DNA of 64,000 nucleotides from Gautieria morchelliformis (taxonomy: Eukaryota; Basidiomycota; Agaricomycetes; Gomphales; Gomphaceae), in assembly GCA_015179125.1 (NCBI GenBank), contig WHVA01000032.1:361058-425057 (forward strand). The letters are read 5' to 3'. The notes under the pieces were generated by a model, which worked only from the letters and a program-made list of their open reading frames with translations, did not search any database and had not been told where the DNA came from. Made by a program: the position numbers and the translations under genes. The stretch's first letter is position 1; the number at the start of each line of letters is the position of its first letter. Shown piece after piece: positions 12,312 to 20,968 of the stretch.

Positions 12312-12719
12312 ATGTCTCCCCAATCCAGGCGTCCAAATTACGTTCAGCGCAGCATCACCGGCGCAGCATTCAGCGCCGCCGCCCGTGAGGGCCAACAAAA
12401 GGTCATCGAGACCAGCCACGTGAGGGCCGCAGTGCCGCGACCCCTCACTCACACCCAGCTTGACCAAGAGCTGGCGCGCTTCCGGCCCCCTCCTCAAACA
12501 GAGGACCCGGCCGTTGAGGCCATGCTCCGCGAGGACATGGGTCCCAGCGCCCCAGCGGAGACCGCTGCGAGTGGTGAGGCCGACCAGCATCACCCGATCA
12601 CCACCGACGACGCGGAGGTGCCCCCAGAGGAGTCACGTGCTCCTCTGGCCCCGTACGACGACGTCGTCGTCGTATCGGCCACTCTAGAGGACTCCCTCAT
12701 GGACGACCTCTATGAGTAA
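12312..12719 (+). CDS. Hypothetical 135-aa ORF next to a 3' LTR
   Basis: GC-rich open frame starting MSPQSRRPNYVQRSI and ending in an acidic tail (SATLEDSLMDDLYE). No domain recognised. It ends 36 bp before an LTR that is preceded by a purine run (about 12744-12755), so it is most likely the last reading frame of an otherwise lost LTR retrotransposon and not a host gene. Confidence 0.45.
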   Translation: MSPQSRRPNYVQRSITGAAFSAAAREGQQKVIETSHVRAAVPRPLTHTQLDQELARFRPPPQTEDPAVEAMLREDMGPSAPAETAASGEADQHHPITTDDAEVPPEESRAPLAPYDDVVVVSATLEDSLMDDLYE

Positions 12720-12755
12720 TAGTCAACCCCTATAGTTATCTATAGAGGGGGAGGG

Positions 12756-12970
12756 TGTAAATAACCTGTGTATCTACATGTACAATAGTTATTACATAAT
12801 CCCAGTGGGCCCCTTAGGGACCCACTGTATAGTTTATGCATGGGAACCGGCCAGCGGTTCCCATCGCATCTTACTCTTACCTGTCACTACGTAGCATTCA
12901 GAATACCACTCATTGGTCAAGTTCTGTTGTGCCCTTGTGATACAAGGTCTTAAGATCGACACTCTTTACA
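12756..12970 (+). mobile_element. 215-bp LTR (3' LTR remnant)
   Basis: Starts TGTAAATAACC and ends CTCTTTACA, giving a 6-bp terminal inverted repeat TGTAAA/TTTACA, and follows a purine-rich tract of the kind that primes plus-strand synthesis. No matching 5' LTR was seen. Unrelated in sequence to the TGTCAGGGG LTR family further on. Confidence 0.65.
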
Positions 12971-12988
12971 ATATGTGATCCCCTTTGT

Positions 12989-12996
12989 GCTATCTC
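12989..12996 (+). repeat. hAT target site duplication, left
   Basis: GCTATCTC; the same 8 bp occur directly after the right terminus at 20202-20209. Confidence 0.85.
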
Positions 12997-13179
12997 TAGT
13001 GTTCTGCAAAGCTTGGCTTGAGCCACGGCTAAGCTGGAGCCAAGCAGCCAAAAGCCAGGCCAAAGCCATGCTGAGGCGGGGAGCTAGGGCTCAGCCTGAG
13101 TTTTGGAGAGCCCGAGCCAAGCCCTCAAGCCACAGCTCGAGCGCTCACCGGTTATGTGCGAATCAGGAGCCCAGTCCAA

Positions 13180-13377
13180 ATGCAGACTCAAGACGAAGAT
13201 GATCTATGGGATTCAGCTGTGTCATCTTTGCATGGGCTGGAATTAATTAAGGAAGGTCTGGAGGTCCCTCAGGTGGTCTAGACACCTGTCAATCTCATTG
13301 ACCTCTCCAGTGACTGTGAGCTCATGGAGGGGGAGAGTGACTTCAAAGGAATATCTGAGTATGTAGAATACAACTAG
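13180..13377 (+). pseudogene. Relic ORF inside the hAT element
   Basis: MQTQDEDDLWDSAVSSL begins an acidic frame of 65 codons ended by TAG at 13375-13377 and broken once by TAG at 13279-13281. It could be a leftover of a hAT transposase N-terminus; no BED finger or catalytic motif is present, so this is only a suggestion. Confidence 0.3.
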
Positions 13378-13438
13378 TTACTTAAAAGTACGTAGAATTT
13401 TTAGTTTGGCGTTGCATCCCCTCAATCAATGTGCCCAC

Positions 13439-13900
13439 TGTCAGGGGACACCCTGTTTTCCATTTCCAGTTCCGACTCCATTTCCGACTCCGCTTCCGGT
13501 TCCGATTCCATCTCCGCATCCGCTCCCGGGAACGATTCCGCTTCTGGGAGAACTTCCACCAGTTCCATTCGCCTTGCCAGTTCCACTCCAATTTCCGACT
13601 TCCGCCCCGGAACAGTGTCGGAAATCAAGCGACTCGCATAATAGGTGGCATCAAGGGTCGATCAAGGGTCAGGGGGATGCAGGGTTGATGGCGGGTGCCA
13701 AGTGTTGTCCCTGGCTGCGCAGCGTAGTATAATACGGGCTCGCTGACATTGGGGGTCCTTAGACTTTTCTCTTTGGATTTCCCCTTGTCAGGTGAGAATC
13801 CCCTCTCTTGTATGCTCTGTTCATTTATACATACTTTGGATTTCCCCTTGTCAGTTGTGTGGTAGTGTGATCTCCACAACTAGCCAGGGTTGCCCTTACA
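13439..13900 (+). repeat. Gypsy 5' LTR
   Basis: TGTCAGGGG...CCCTTACA. Contains degenerate TTCCGA hexamers near its start, a TATAATA box at 13728-13734, and two copies of CTTTGGATTTCCCCTTGTCAG about 60 bp apart; the second copy is absent from the older solo LTR at 19691-20092. Confidence 0.95.
13728..13734 (+). promoter_or_regulatory. Putative TATA box of the Gypsy LTR
   Basis: TATAATA, 33 nt upstream of AGACTTTTCT (13761), the expected start of the genomic RNA if the self-priming model holds. Inferred from spacing only. Confidence 0.5.
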
Positions 13901-13902
13901 GT

Positions 13903-13912
13903 AGAAAAGTCT
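13903..13912 (+). promoter_or_regulatory. Putative primer binding site, self-priming type
   Basis: AGAAAAGTCT lies 2 nt after the 5' LTR and is the exact reverse complement of AGACTTTTCT at 13761-13770 in the LTR. In Tf1 and relatives the first 10-11 nt of the RNA fold back on such a site and prime reverse transcription, so no tRNA is needed. No TGG-type tRNA site is present here. Confidence 0.6.
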
Positions 13913-14087
13913 CTCCTATAGAGGACCGGCGGTCGTACTGCGTGTCGCAGCCGCCATAGGTGCGTTCGGAATCGGAGACAGCGACTCGGAGATCGCAACC
14001 TCTTCCGCACACACAGCGTACGACAGCCCTTCTTCTTACGTCGAGCTCCCAACCCCGGAAATCCCGTCCCACATTTCTCCTTCCGAC

Positions 14088-15263
14088 ATGGATCCGGACG
14101 ATCGTCTTCGGAATATGGAGGAGGAATTGACGCGGAACCGGATGAAGACCGACGCGATTGAAACAGCCTTACAAGCGATTTTGGCTAAGTTAGATATTCC
14201 ACAAGGTGGTGGAAATGAAATGTTGGATGATCCTGATTTCGGAAAAGCGGAACTAGCGGAGGAGAGAAAGTCCGCGAAGTTAGCAAAGGTCAAACCCGCA
14301 ACTCCGGCGGACTTTGACGGAGATCGGGAGAAGGGACGCGCATTCTTCAACACATGCAGCATCTACTTCGCAATTGTCGGAGACCTCTTTCCGAACGACC
14401 AGGCTCGGATTCACTGGGCATTGTCCTTTTTCAAGTCGGACCGCGCATCCCGTTTTGCAAACAAGGTGATCCGACATGAAGCAAAGGGCAAGGGGAACTA
14501 CTTCCGAGACTGGGACGCCTTCGAGAAAACATTTTCCGACCAGTTCTGCCCAAAAAATGAGCAGCTCGCAGCCCTTACGAAGCTTGAGGGGACCAGCTGG
14601 TACCAGGCCGAGGATCCGGTCGATGACTATATCGATCGCTTCCAGGAGCTCATCGACCTTGCGGAGTATGATGACGACAAGACGATCGTCATCAAATTCC
14701 GACGAGGACTCGATCCGACACTCCAGAACCAAGTTGCGCTGCTTGGGGATGGAGCTCCGGACTTTGATGACCCGGAAGGGTGGTACCAAGCTGCACAGAG
14801 GGTGTCCCGGAACAGGGAAGCAAATGAGGCCTTCGTGGAGACGAGCCGGAATATGACGCGCAGTTCCACTCGTCCTACTCCACCTGTGCCAAAATCCAGA
14901 AGCGCATTCATTCCCATGCGGAAAGTATTTCCGACGCTTTCTCCGCCCACTCCTATTAGGAACCATAGCCCTCCTCCCTCGAAGAGTGGCCCTGCCCCGA
15001 TGGATGTTGACCGCATGCGCGGAAAAGGCCGCGGAACTATCACCTGCTTCCGATGTCAACAACCAGGCCACTATGCCCGCGAGTGCCCCCAAGCATTTGA
15101 CATCCGGCTTATGACCACAGAGGAGAAACTTGAGCTCCTTCCAGAGTTCCTCGCACTTGCGGACATAAGCAGAGTGCCTACTGCGGAAGGAGTTTCCGAA
15201 AATGCGGAACATGGCTCATCGGAAGCGGAGGATGCGTCGGATTTTGCGACGCGCAGCGGGTGA
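14088..15263 (+). CDS. gag: Gypsy Gag polyprotein
   Basis: 391 aa. Residues about 30-70 are coiled-coil-like and acidic; the retrotransposon gag domain spans about 80-260 (FFNTCSIYF, then DWDAFEKTFSDQF and YIDRFQELIDLA). A CCHC zinc knuckle, CFRCQQPGHYARECP, sits at about 320-334 and packages the RNA. The ATG at 14088 is the first in this frame after the leader. The stop TGA (15261-15263) overlaps the pol frame, which lies at -1 and is open upstream of it for at least 75 nt. Confidence 0.95.
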   Translation: MDPDDRLRNMEEELTRNRMKTDAIETALQAILAKLDIPQGGGNEMLDDPDFGKAELAEERKSAKLAKVKPATPADFDGDREKGRAFFNTCSIYFAIVGDLFPNDQARIHWALSFFKSDRASRFANKVIRHEAKGKGNYFRDWDAFEKTFSDQFCPKNEQLAALTKLEGTSWYQAEDPVDDYIDRFQELIDLAEYDDDKTIVIKFRRGLDPTLQNQVALLGDGAPDFDDPEGWYQAAQRVSRNREANEAFVETSRNMTRSSTRPTPPVPKSRSAFIPMRKVFPTLSPPTPIRNHSPPPSKSGPAPMDVDRMRGKGRGTITCFRCQQPGHYARECPQAFDIRLMTTEEKLELLPEFLALADISRVPTAEGVSENAEHGSSEAEDASDFATRSG

Positions 15264-18200
15264 GATGTGTGCCCCTGCTGCCTGTACATAACCGGTTTGC
15301 CTGTCTTGAAGTAGAGAATGAAAAGCCCCGACTCCCCTCACTTCATACAGACCCACCGGATAAAGTCACACAAAAGCCAAATCCGACGCCTCGTCTATCC
15401 CGCATCCGCCCTTGGGAGAGACGCCTTCCGAAGCGCTATGTCGTTGCTGCCACCCCTGGCCCCAAGTCACTAGTCATTAAGGTAGAGATCCAGACGACAG
15501 ATACGGCGGAAGTCAAATCCGGACCCGCCCTTGTCGATTGCGGGGCCACTGGTCAGTTTATGGACCGGGACTATGTGGAACGGAACCGACTGACGACGCG
15601 GAAGTTGCAACGTGCAATCCCGGTGTTCAATGTGGATGGAAGCCCCAATGAGGCAGGGTCCATCACGGAGATAGTGGACACAATTCTCCGCTACGATGGA
15701 CACTCGGAACGCACTTCCTTCGCTGTCACCAGCCTGGGGAAGCAAGACATCATCCTTGGGTTTACCTGGCTTCAAGAGCACAACCCGGAGATCAATTGGC
15801 AGACTCGGAAGGTACTGATGAGTCGATGTCCAGCCAAGTGTCACATGTGCCGGTCGGAAGCGCGGAAGGAGCACCAGGAGCAGCGGAAGACCGAACGGCT
15901 CATACAGACATGTCGTTCCGGCCCCCATCCACTGCTTGCAGAAGAAGACTCGGAAGCGGAATTTGAACCGGATCCCACTTCCAATTCCGATTCCGATTCC
16001 GATTCCGACGTCATCCGACTCGGCCTGGAAGACGCTCTGACGGAAGGGGAGCGCTTGCTGTACGTAAACCTTCCGCCGGAGGCGGAACACATCCGCGCCA
16101 CCGGAAATATTTCGCAACGCCTTGCTGAAGCCTCTAAGAGGTATGATAGAGTGGAGGCGGAAATTCCGGAGTACCTGCGGGAGTTTGAGGACGTCTTCTC
16201 CAAAGAGTCGTTTGATGCCCTGCCTCCGCGGAAACTGTGGGACCATGCCATCGAGTTGGAGCCTGGGTCGAAGCCCACCAACTGCAAGGTCTACCCGCTG
16301 TCACCCAAGGAGCAGGTAGAGCTCGATGCATTCCTTGCGGAAAATCTCCGTACAGGGAGGATCCGCCCCTCCAAGTCACCCATGGCATCTCCGGTGTTCT
16401 TCATCAAGAAGAAGGACGGCTCGCTCAGACTTGTGCAGGATTACCGGGCCTTGAATGCGATCACGATCAAGAACCGGTACCCCATTCCGCTCATTTCCGA
16501 ATTGATCACACAACTCCGCGGGGCGAAGTACTTCACCAAGCTGGATGTCCGCTGGGGCTTCAATAATGTCCGGATCCGGGAGGGAGATGAGTGGAAGGCC
16601 GCATTCCGCACCAACCGAGGACTCTTTGAGCCACAGGTCATGTTCTTTGGCCTCACCAACAGTCCTGCCACGTTCCAGACAATGATGAATGACATTTTCC
16701 GTGACATGATAGCAGAAGGGGTTGTCTGCGTCTACCTCGATGACATCCTCATCTTCACAAAAACAATGTCCGAACATCGGGAAGTCGTGCGGAGAGTGCT
16801 GGAACGACTCCGGGAGTACAACCTGTGTCTCAAGCCGGAAAAGTGCGAATTTGAGCGGACGCGGATAGAGTATCTTGGGGTGATCGTGTCGGAAGGAAAG
16901 GTGGAAATGGACCCCGTCAAGGTTTCCGGTGTGTCGGATTGGCCGGTGCCGCGGAACAAGAAGGAAGTCCAGTCCTTCATTGGGTTTGTCAATTTCTACC
17001 GGCGGTTCATCAAGGACTTCTCCTGCCACGCCCGTGCCCTCTTCGACCTCACCAAGAAGGAGGTTGGATGGCGGTGGGGAGAGCCGGAACGGGCCTCCTT
17101 TGACAAACTCAAAGAGCTGATCACTTCCACCCCGGTCCTGATCTTTCCCGACGACTCTCGCCCTTACCGAGTGGAGGCGGATTCTTCCGACGCAGCTACC
17201 GGAGCGGTCTTGTCGCAACAGTCATCGGAAGAAGGTGGGGGGTGGCATCCGATTGCCTTCTTCTCTAAGAGTCTCAGTCCGGTCGAGCGGAACTACGAGA
17301 TCCATGACAAGGAGATGCTGGCAATCATCCGAGCGCTGGAAGAGTGGCGACACTTCCTCGAGGGTGCTCTATGCCCTTTTGAGATCTGGACAGACCACAA
17401 GAACCTCGAGTATTTCCGCACGTCTAAGAAGCTGAACCGACGACAAGCACGGTGGTCCCTACACCTGTCCCGGTTTGACTTCATGCTCCACCACCGCCCC
17501 GGCCGCACCATGGGCAAGCCCGATGCCCTATCCCGCCGCGCGGATCACGGAAGCGGAAGTGGAGACAACGCGGATATGACACTGCTCCGCCCAAGTCTCT
17601 TTGCAATCCGTGCCCTAGAAGGAGTAACTGCAGTTGGGGCGGAAGCGGAAATGCTCCGGGATATCCGGAGGCAGTACCGGAATGGAGAGAAGGAGGAGTC
17701 GGTGGTGAAGGCAGTGGAGGAACTCCGGAAAGGGCACTCACGGTCTGTACGGGCAGCGGAATGGTCGGAACGTGATGGACTGCTCCACTTCAGAGGCAAG
17801 GTCTATGTTCCGGGTGGGGCGGACCTCCGCCGTCGCATCGTGTCCCAGCACCATGACACACGGGTCGCTGGGCATGCTGGCAGGTGGAAGACGCTGGAGT
17901 TAGTGGCTCGGAATTACTGGTGGCCTCAGATGTCCCGCTACATCGGACAGTACGTGAAGACGTGTGACCTTTGTCTCCGAACCAAAGCGCAACGACGTCC
18001 GCCCGTCGGAGAACTTGTTCCGCTCCCGATTCCCGAATCCCGCTGGGACACCATCAGTGTCGACTTCATCGTTGAACTCCCAGAGTCTCATGGCTACGAC
18101 GCGATCATGAACGTCGTGGATTCAGTGAGCAAGGTGTCCCACTTCATTCCGACGCACACGACGATCACAGCCCTCGGAGCGGCCCGCCTGTTCCTTGCAC

Positions 18201-19384
18201 ATGTCTGGAAGTTGCATGGGCTCCCGAAGCAAGTTGTTTCCGACCGAGGTCCGCAGTTTGTCGCGGAACTGACTCGGGAGCTCTACCGCCTGCTCGGCAT
18301 AAGGCTGGCTACCACCACAGCGTACCATCCGCAGGGTGACGGACAGACGGAACGGGTCAATCAGGAGTTGGAGCAATATCTCCGCCTCTTTGTCAACGAG
18401 AGGCAGGATGACTGGGATGAGTTACTTCCGCTGGCGGAATTCCAATACAACAACCATGTCCATTCCGCCACGCAACAGACTCCCTTCATGCTTGACTCCG
18501 GACGACACCCGCGGATGGGCTTCGAACCACGCCAGGCTGACTCCCGACTCGAGACAGTCAATGAGTTCCGAGACCGCATGGACTCCACCCTTTCGGAAGC
18601 CAAGTCGGCCCTTGCGAAGGCCAAGGATGACATGGCAAGGTACTACAACCGACGCCGGGTTCCTGCCCCAGAGTACCAAGTTGGAGACAAGGTGTACCTA
18701 GATGCAAGTGACATCCGCACCACACGCCCTTCGCAGAAGCTTGCCCACCGCTACCTTGGGCCCTTCACAGTGACGCGGAGGGTTGGACGGAATGCATACC
18801 GCCTCCGACTTCCGATGTCCATGTCCCGCCTCCACCCCGTCTTCAACGTGGTGAAGTTACTCCCTATGCTTGAGGACCCGATTCCACGTCGGAAGGCTCA
18901 TCCGCCACCTCCACCAGAAATTGTAGATGGGGAAGAGCACTACGTGGTGGAACGGATCCTGGACAGCCGGTTTGTGCGAGGACGACTCCAATTCCTCGTG
19001 AAATGGGAAGGGTATGGGTACGAGGAGAATTCGTGGGTCCCGGAGCAAGATGTTTCCGCTCCTGACAAACTCCGGGAGTTCTATAGGACACATCCAGGTG
19101 CCCCTCGCCGAATCCGCTCGCTGGCATTTCAATCCCTTGTGTCCCGTGCTTCGAGGACGCAGCACGCTAGAGGGGGGGTGATGTCAGGGGACACCCTGTT
19201 TTCCATTTCCAGTTCCGACTCCATTTCCGACTCCGCTTCCGGTTCCGATTCCATCTCCGCATCCGCTCCCGGGAACGATTCCGCTTCTGGGAGAACTTCC
19301 ACCAGTTCCATTCGCCTTGCCAGTTCCACTCCAATTTCCGACTTCCGCCCCGGAACAGTGTCGGAAATCAAGCGACTCGCATAA
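15260..19384 (+). CDS. pol: Gypsy Pol polyprotein with chromodomain
   Basis: 1374 codons in the -1 frame relative to gag, with no usable ATG before the protease, so expression by -1 frameshifting is likely. Aspartic protease at about 90-170 (ALVDCGATGQFMD); RT at about 360-530 with VQDYRALN and the YLDDILIF catalytic box; RNase H at about 635-760 (VEADSSD, EMLAIIRALEEW, WTDHKNLEYF); integrase HHCC finger at about 863-905 (QHHDTRVAGHAG, CDLC) and DDE core at about 932-1035 (SVDFIVELP, VSDRGPQF, TERVNQELEQ); chromodomain at about 1228-1280 (YVVERILDSR, FLVKWEGY, SWVPEQDV). The frame crosses the polypurine tract and ends about 200 nt inside the 3' LTR, adding a Ser/Asp-rich tail. Confidence 0.95.
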   Translation: MRCVPLLPVHNRFACLEVENEKPRLPSLHTDPPDKVTQKPNPTPRLSRIRPWERRLPKRYVVAATPGPKSLVIKVEIQTTDTAEVKSGPALVDCGATGQFMDRDYVERNRLTTRKLQRAIPVFNVDGSPNEAGSITEIVDTILRYDGHSERTSFAVTSLGKQDIILGFTWLQEHNPEINWQTRKVLMSRCPAKCHMCRSEARKEHQEQRKTERLIQTCRSGPHPLLAEEDSEAEFEPDPTSNSDSDSDSDVIRLGLEDALTEGERLLYVNLPPEAEHIRATGNISQRLAEASKRYDRVEAEIPEYLREFEDVFSKESFDALPPRKLWDHAIELEPGSKPTNCKVYPLSPKEQVELDAFLAENLRTGRIRPSKSPMASPVFFIKKKDGSLRLVQDYRALNAITIKNRYPIPLISELITQLRGAKYFTKLDVRWGFNNVRIREGDEWKAAFRTNRGLFEPQVMFFGLTNSPATFQTMMNDIFRDMIAEGVVCVYLDDILIFTKTMSEHREVVRRVLERLREYNLCLKPEKCEFERTRIEYLGVIVSEGKVEMDPVKVSGVSDWPVPRNKKEVQSFIGFVNFYRRFIKDFSCHARALFDLTKKEVGWRWGEPERASFDKLKELITSTPVLIFPDDSRPYRVEADSSDAATGAVLSQQSSEEGGGWHPIAFFSKSLSPVERNYEIHDKEMLAIIRALEEWRHFLEGALCPFEIWTDHKNLEYFRTSKKLNRRQARWSLHLSRFDFMLHHRPGRTMGKPDALSRRADHGSGSGDNADMTLLRPSLFAIRALEGVTAVGAEAEMLRDIRRQYRNGEKEESVVKAVEELRKGHSRSVRAAEWSERDGLLHFRGKVYVPGGADLRRRIVSQHHDTRVAGHAGRWKTLELVARNYWWPQMSRYIGQYVKTCDLCLRTKAQRRPPVGELVPLPIPESRWDTISVDFIVELPESHGYDAIMNVVDSVSKVSHFIPTHTTITALGAARLFLAHVWKLHGLPKQVVSDRGPQFVAELTRELYRLLGIRLATTTAYHPQGDGQTERVNQELEQYLRLFVNERQDDWDELLPLAEFQYNNHVHSATQQTPFMLDSGRHPRMGFEPRQADSRLETVNEFRDRMDSTLSEAKSALAKAKDDMARYYNRRRVPAPEYQVGDKVYLDASDIRTTRPSQKLAHRYLGPFTVTRRVGRNAYRLRLPMSMSRLHPVFNVVKLLPMLEDPIPRRKAHPPPPPEIVDGEEHYVVERILDSRFVRGRLQFLVKWEGYGYEENSWVPEQDVSAPDKLREFYRTHPGAPRRIRSLAFQSLVSRASRTQHARGGVMSGDTLFSISSSDSISDSASGSDSISASAPGNDSASGRTSTSSIRLASSTPISDFRPGTVSEIKRLA
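19169..19181 (+). promoter_or_regulatory. Polypurine tract of the Gypsy element
   Basis: AGAGGGGGGGTGA directly before the 3' LTR; the usual primer for plus-strand DNA. Confidence 0.85.
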
Positions 19385-19643
19385 TAGGTGGCATCAAGGG
19401 TCGATCAAGGGTCAGGGGGATGCAGGGTTGATGGCGGGTGCCAAGTGTTGTCCCTGGCTGCGCAGCGTAGTATAATACGGGCTCGCTGACATTGGGGGTC
19501 CTTAGACTTTTCTCTTTGGATTTCCCCTTGTCAGGTGAGAATCCCCTCTCTTGTATGCTCTGTTCATTTATACATACTTTGGATTTCCCCTTGTCAGTTG
19601 TGTGGTAGTGTGATCTCCACAACTAGCCAGGGTTGCCCTTACA
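19182..19643 (+). repeat. Gypsy 3' LTR
   Basis: 462 bp, no difference from the 5' LTR seen on reading. Its first 200 bp also encode the end of Pol. Confidence 0.95.
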
Positions 19644-19690
19644 CCCACTCACAAGCCCTGGCCCAGGCCAAGCCAAGCCCGAGCCAAGCC

Positions 19691-20092
19691 TGTCAGGGGA
19701 CACCCTGTTTCCCATTTCCAGTTCCGACACCACATCCAGTTCCGATTCCATCTCCGCCTCCACTTTCAGAAATGATTCCGCTCCTGGGAGAACTTCCACC
19801 AGTTCCGTTCGCCTTGCCAGTTCCACTAGTCTCCAATTTCCGACTTCCACTCTCGGAACAGTGTCGGAAATCAAGCGACTCGCGTAATAGGTGGCATCAA
19901 GGGTCGATCAAGGGTCAGGGAGGTCAGGAGGATGCAGGGTTGATGGCGGGTGCCAAGTGTTGTCCCTGGCTGCGCAGCGTAGTATAATACGGGCTCGCTG
20001 ACATTGGGGGTCCTTAGACTTTTCTCTTTGGATTTCCCCTTGTTAGTTGTGTGGTAGTGTGATCTCCACAACCAGCCAGGGTTGCCCTTACA
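19691..20092 (+). mobile_element. Solo LTR of the same Gypsy family
   Basis: 402 bp, TGTCAGGGGACACC...TTGCCCTTACA, flanked by the 5-bp duplication AAGCC (19686-19690, 20093-20097). Differs from the intact LTRs by substitutions and lacks the about 60-bp internal duplication, so it is an older insertion into the hAT element, reduced by LTR-LTR recombination. Confidence 0.9.
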
Positions 20093-20201
20093 AAGCCTGA
20101 GCAGCCTCTCAAAGCTCAGCTCTGAATTTTGTGAGCCCGAGCCGGCATGAGCTGAGCCAAAGCTGCGGCTTTTGAGCCTAGCCATGCTTTGCAGAACACT
20201 A

Positions 20202-20209
20202 GCTATCTC
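20202..20209 (+). repeat. hAT target site duplication, right
   Basis: GCTATCTC, identical to 12989-12996. Confidence 0.85.
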
Positions 20210-20292
20210 CTGTTCTTAGCACAGCGAGTGTTGCAACACCTCTGTCCCTCCGCCTCTTGGCCTCTGTGTCAGGGGAACACCAATCACACACT

Positions 20293-20370
20293 GCTTTATC
20301 ACAATGTGCTTTATCGCACGCATTATCGCATGCATTATCGCACTGTGCATTATCGCATGCTTTATCACAG
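20293..20370 (+). repeat. TTATCGCA-type word array in LTR
   Basis: Seven occurrences of TTATC(G/A)CA at 10-15 bp spacing near the LTR start. Could be a protein-binding array in the LTR promoter region. Confidence 0.6.
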
Positions 20371-20622
20371 CATGTCGTTGGTGGCCCCTGAGCTTCTCCT
20401 AGCCTTTGGCATCCTTCTGTCTTGTGTTCTGTTTATTTCCCTTCCTGTTCCAGCCCCTTCCGACATCATTCCTTCCTTATCTGTCCAGCCCTGTTATCGC
20501 TGGCGTGATTGCTTATGTAACTCAGGCATTCGGTGATTGGGCTAGCATGCCCCGAGTTTACTTATAGTCGTAGTTAGGTGGCGAAGGGGTTCCTCAGAGT
20601 TTTCTCTTTGGATCCCCCTTCA

Positions 20623-20961
20623 TATAATAATAATTATACGATGACAAGTTAACTCAGTGTTTGTACGGTGTCAAACCACTATGTTATAGTTACCTATACG
20701 ACGACAAGTTAACTGTAGCGTACAGGTGAGTGAAATACAATACGAGGGATCGAATAGAGTCTTACCTCAGTGTTTGTACGGTGTCAAACCACTGAGGGAG
20801 ACTTTACATGACAGTAGCTACTTATATAATTTCACGAGAACAATAAGACTCGCAGTAAAGGGGAATAAAAAATGTCTTGCGACTGCGCAAGACCTAAAGC
20901 GGTCAATAATGACCTGCTGACTAATCAGGGGCTTCGGGCGCTGCGGTTTGCAACTCCAACA
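20623..20961 (-). repeat. Copia 3' LTR
   Basis: 339 bp. On the plus strand it runs from TATAATAATAATTATACGATG to AACTCCAACA. Contains two copies of CTCAGTGTTTGTACGGTGTC. Confidence 0.85.
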
Positions 20962-20968
20962 CTCCCCC

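Larger units (their letters stand above)
13439..19643 (+). mobile_element. Full-length Ty3/Gypsy chromovirus, recently inserted
   Basis: 6205 bp bounded by 462-bp LTRs (13439-13900 and 19182-19643) that appear identical base for base, and by a 5-bp CCCAC target duplication (13434-13438, 19644-19648). Order LTR, gag, protease, RT, RNase H, integrase, chromodomain, polypurine tract, LTR. All frames are open, so it may be active or was until recently. The chromodomain and likely self-priming site place it near the Tf1/sushi branch. Confidence 0.95.
12997..20201. mobile_element. Small hAT-type element split by Gypsy and solo LTR insertions
   Basis: Terminal inverted repeats are perfect for 16 bp (TAGTGTTCTGCAAAGC at 12997; its complement ends at 20201), and 8-bp GCTATCTC flanks are duplicated exactly. 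The TAGTG start and 8-bp duplication are diagnostic of the hAT superfamily. Removing the Gypsy element and solo LTR (each with its own duplicated target) leaves about 590 bp. The ends are rich in AAGCCNAGCC/GAGCCAAGC words, as in hAT subterminal repeats. No full transposase fits, so it was non-autonomous. Confidence 0.8.

Noticed and set aside
14280-15212. 310-codon minus-strand open frame opposite gag
   Set aside because: Shadow of the gag frame caused by its codon use.
15260-15262. GTG as a start codon for pol
   Set aside because: Eukaryotic retroelements do not start pol at GTG; the -1 overlap with gag explains expression better.
20293-20370. CRISPR or telomere-type repeat
   Set aside because: Words are short, unevenly spaced and lie within an LTR.
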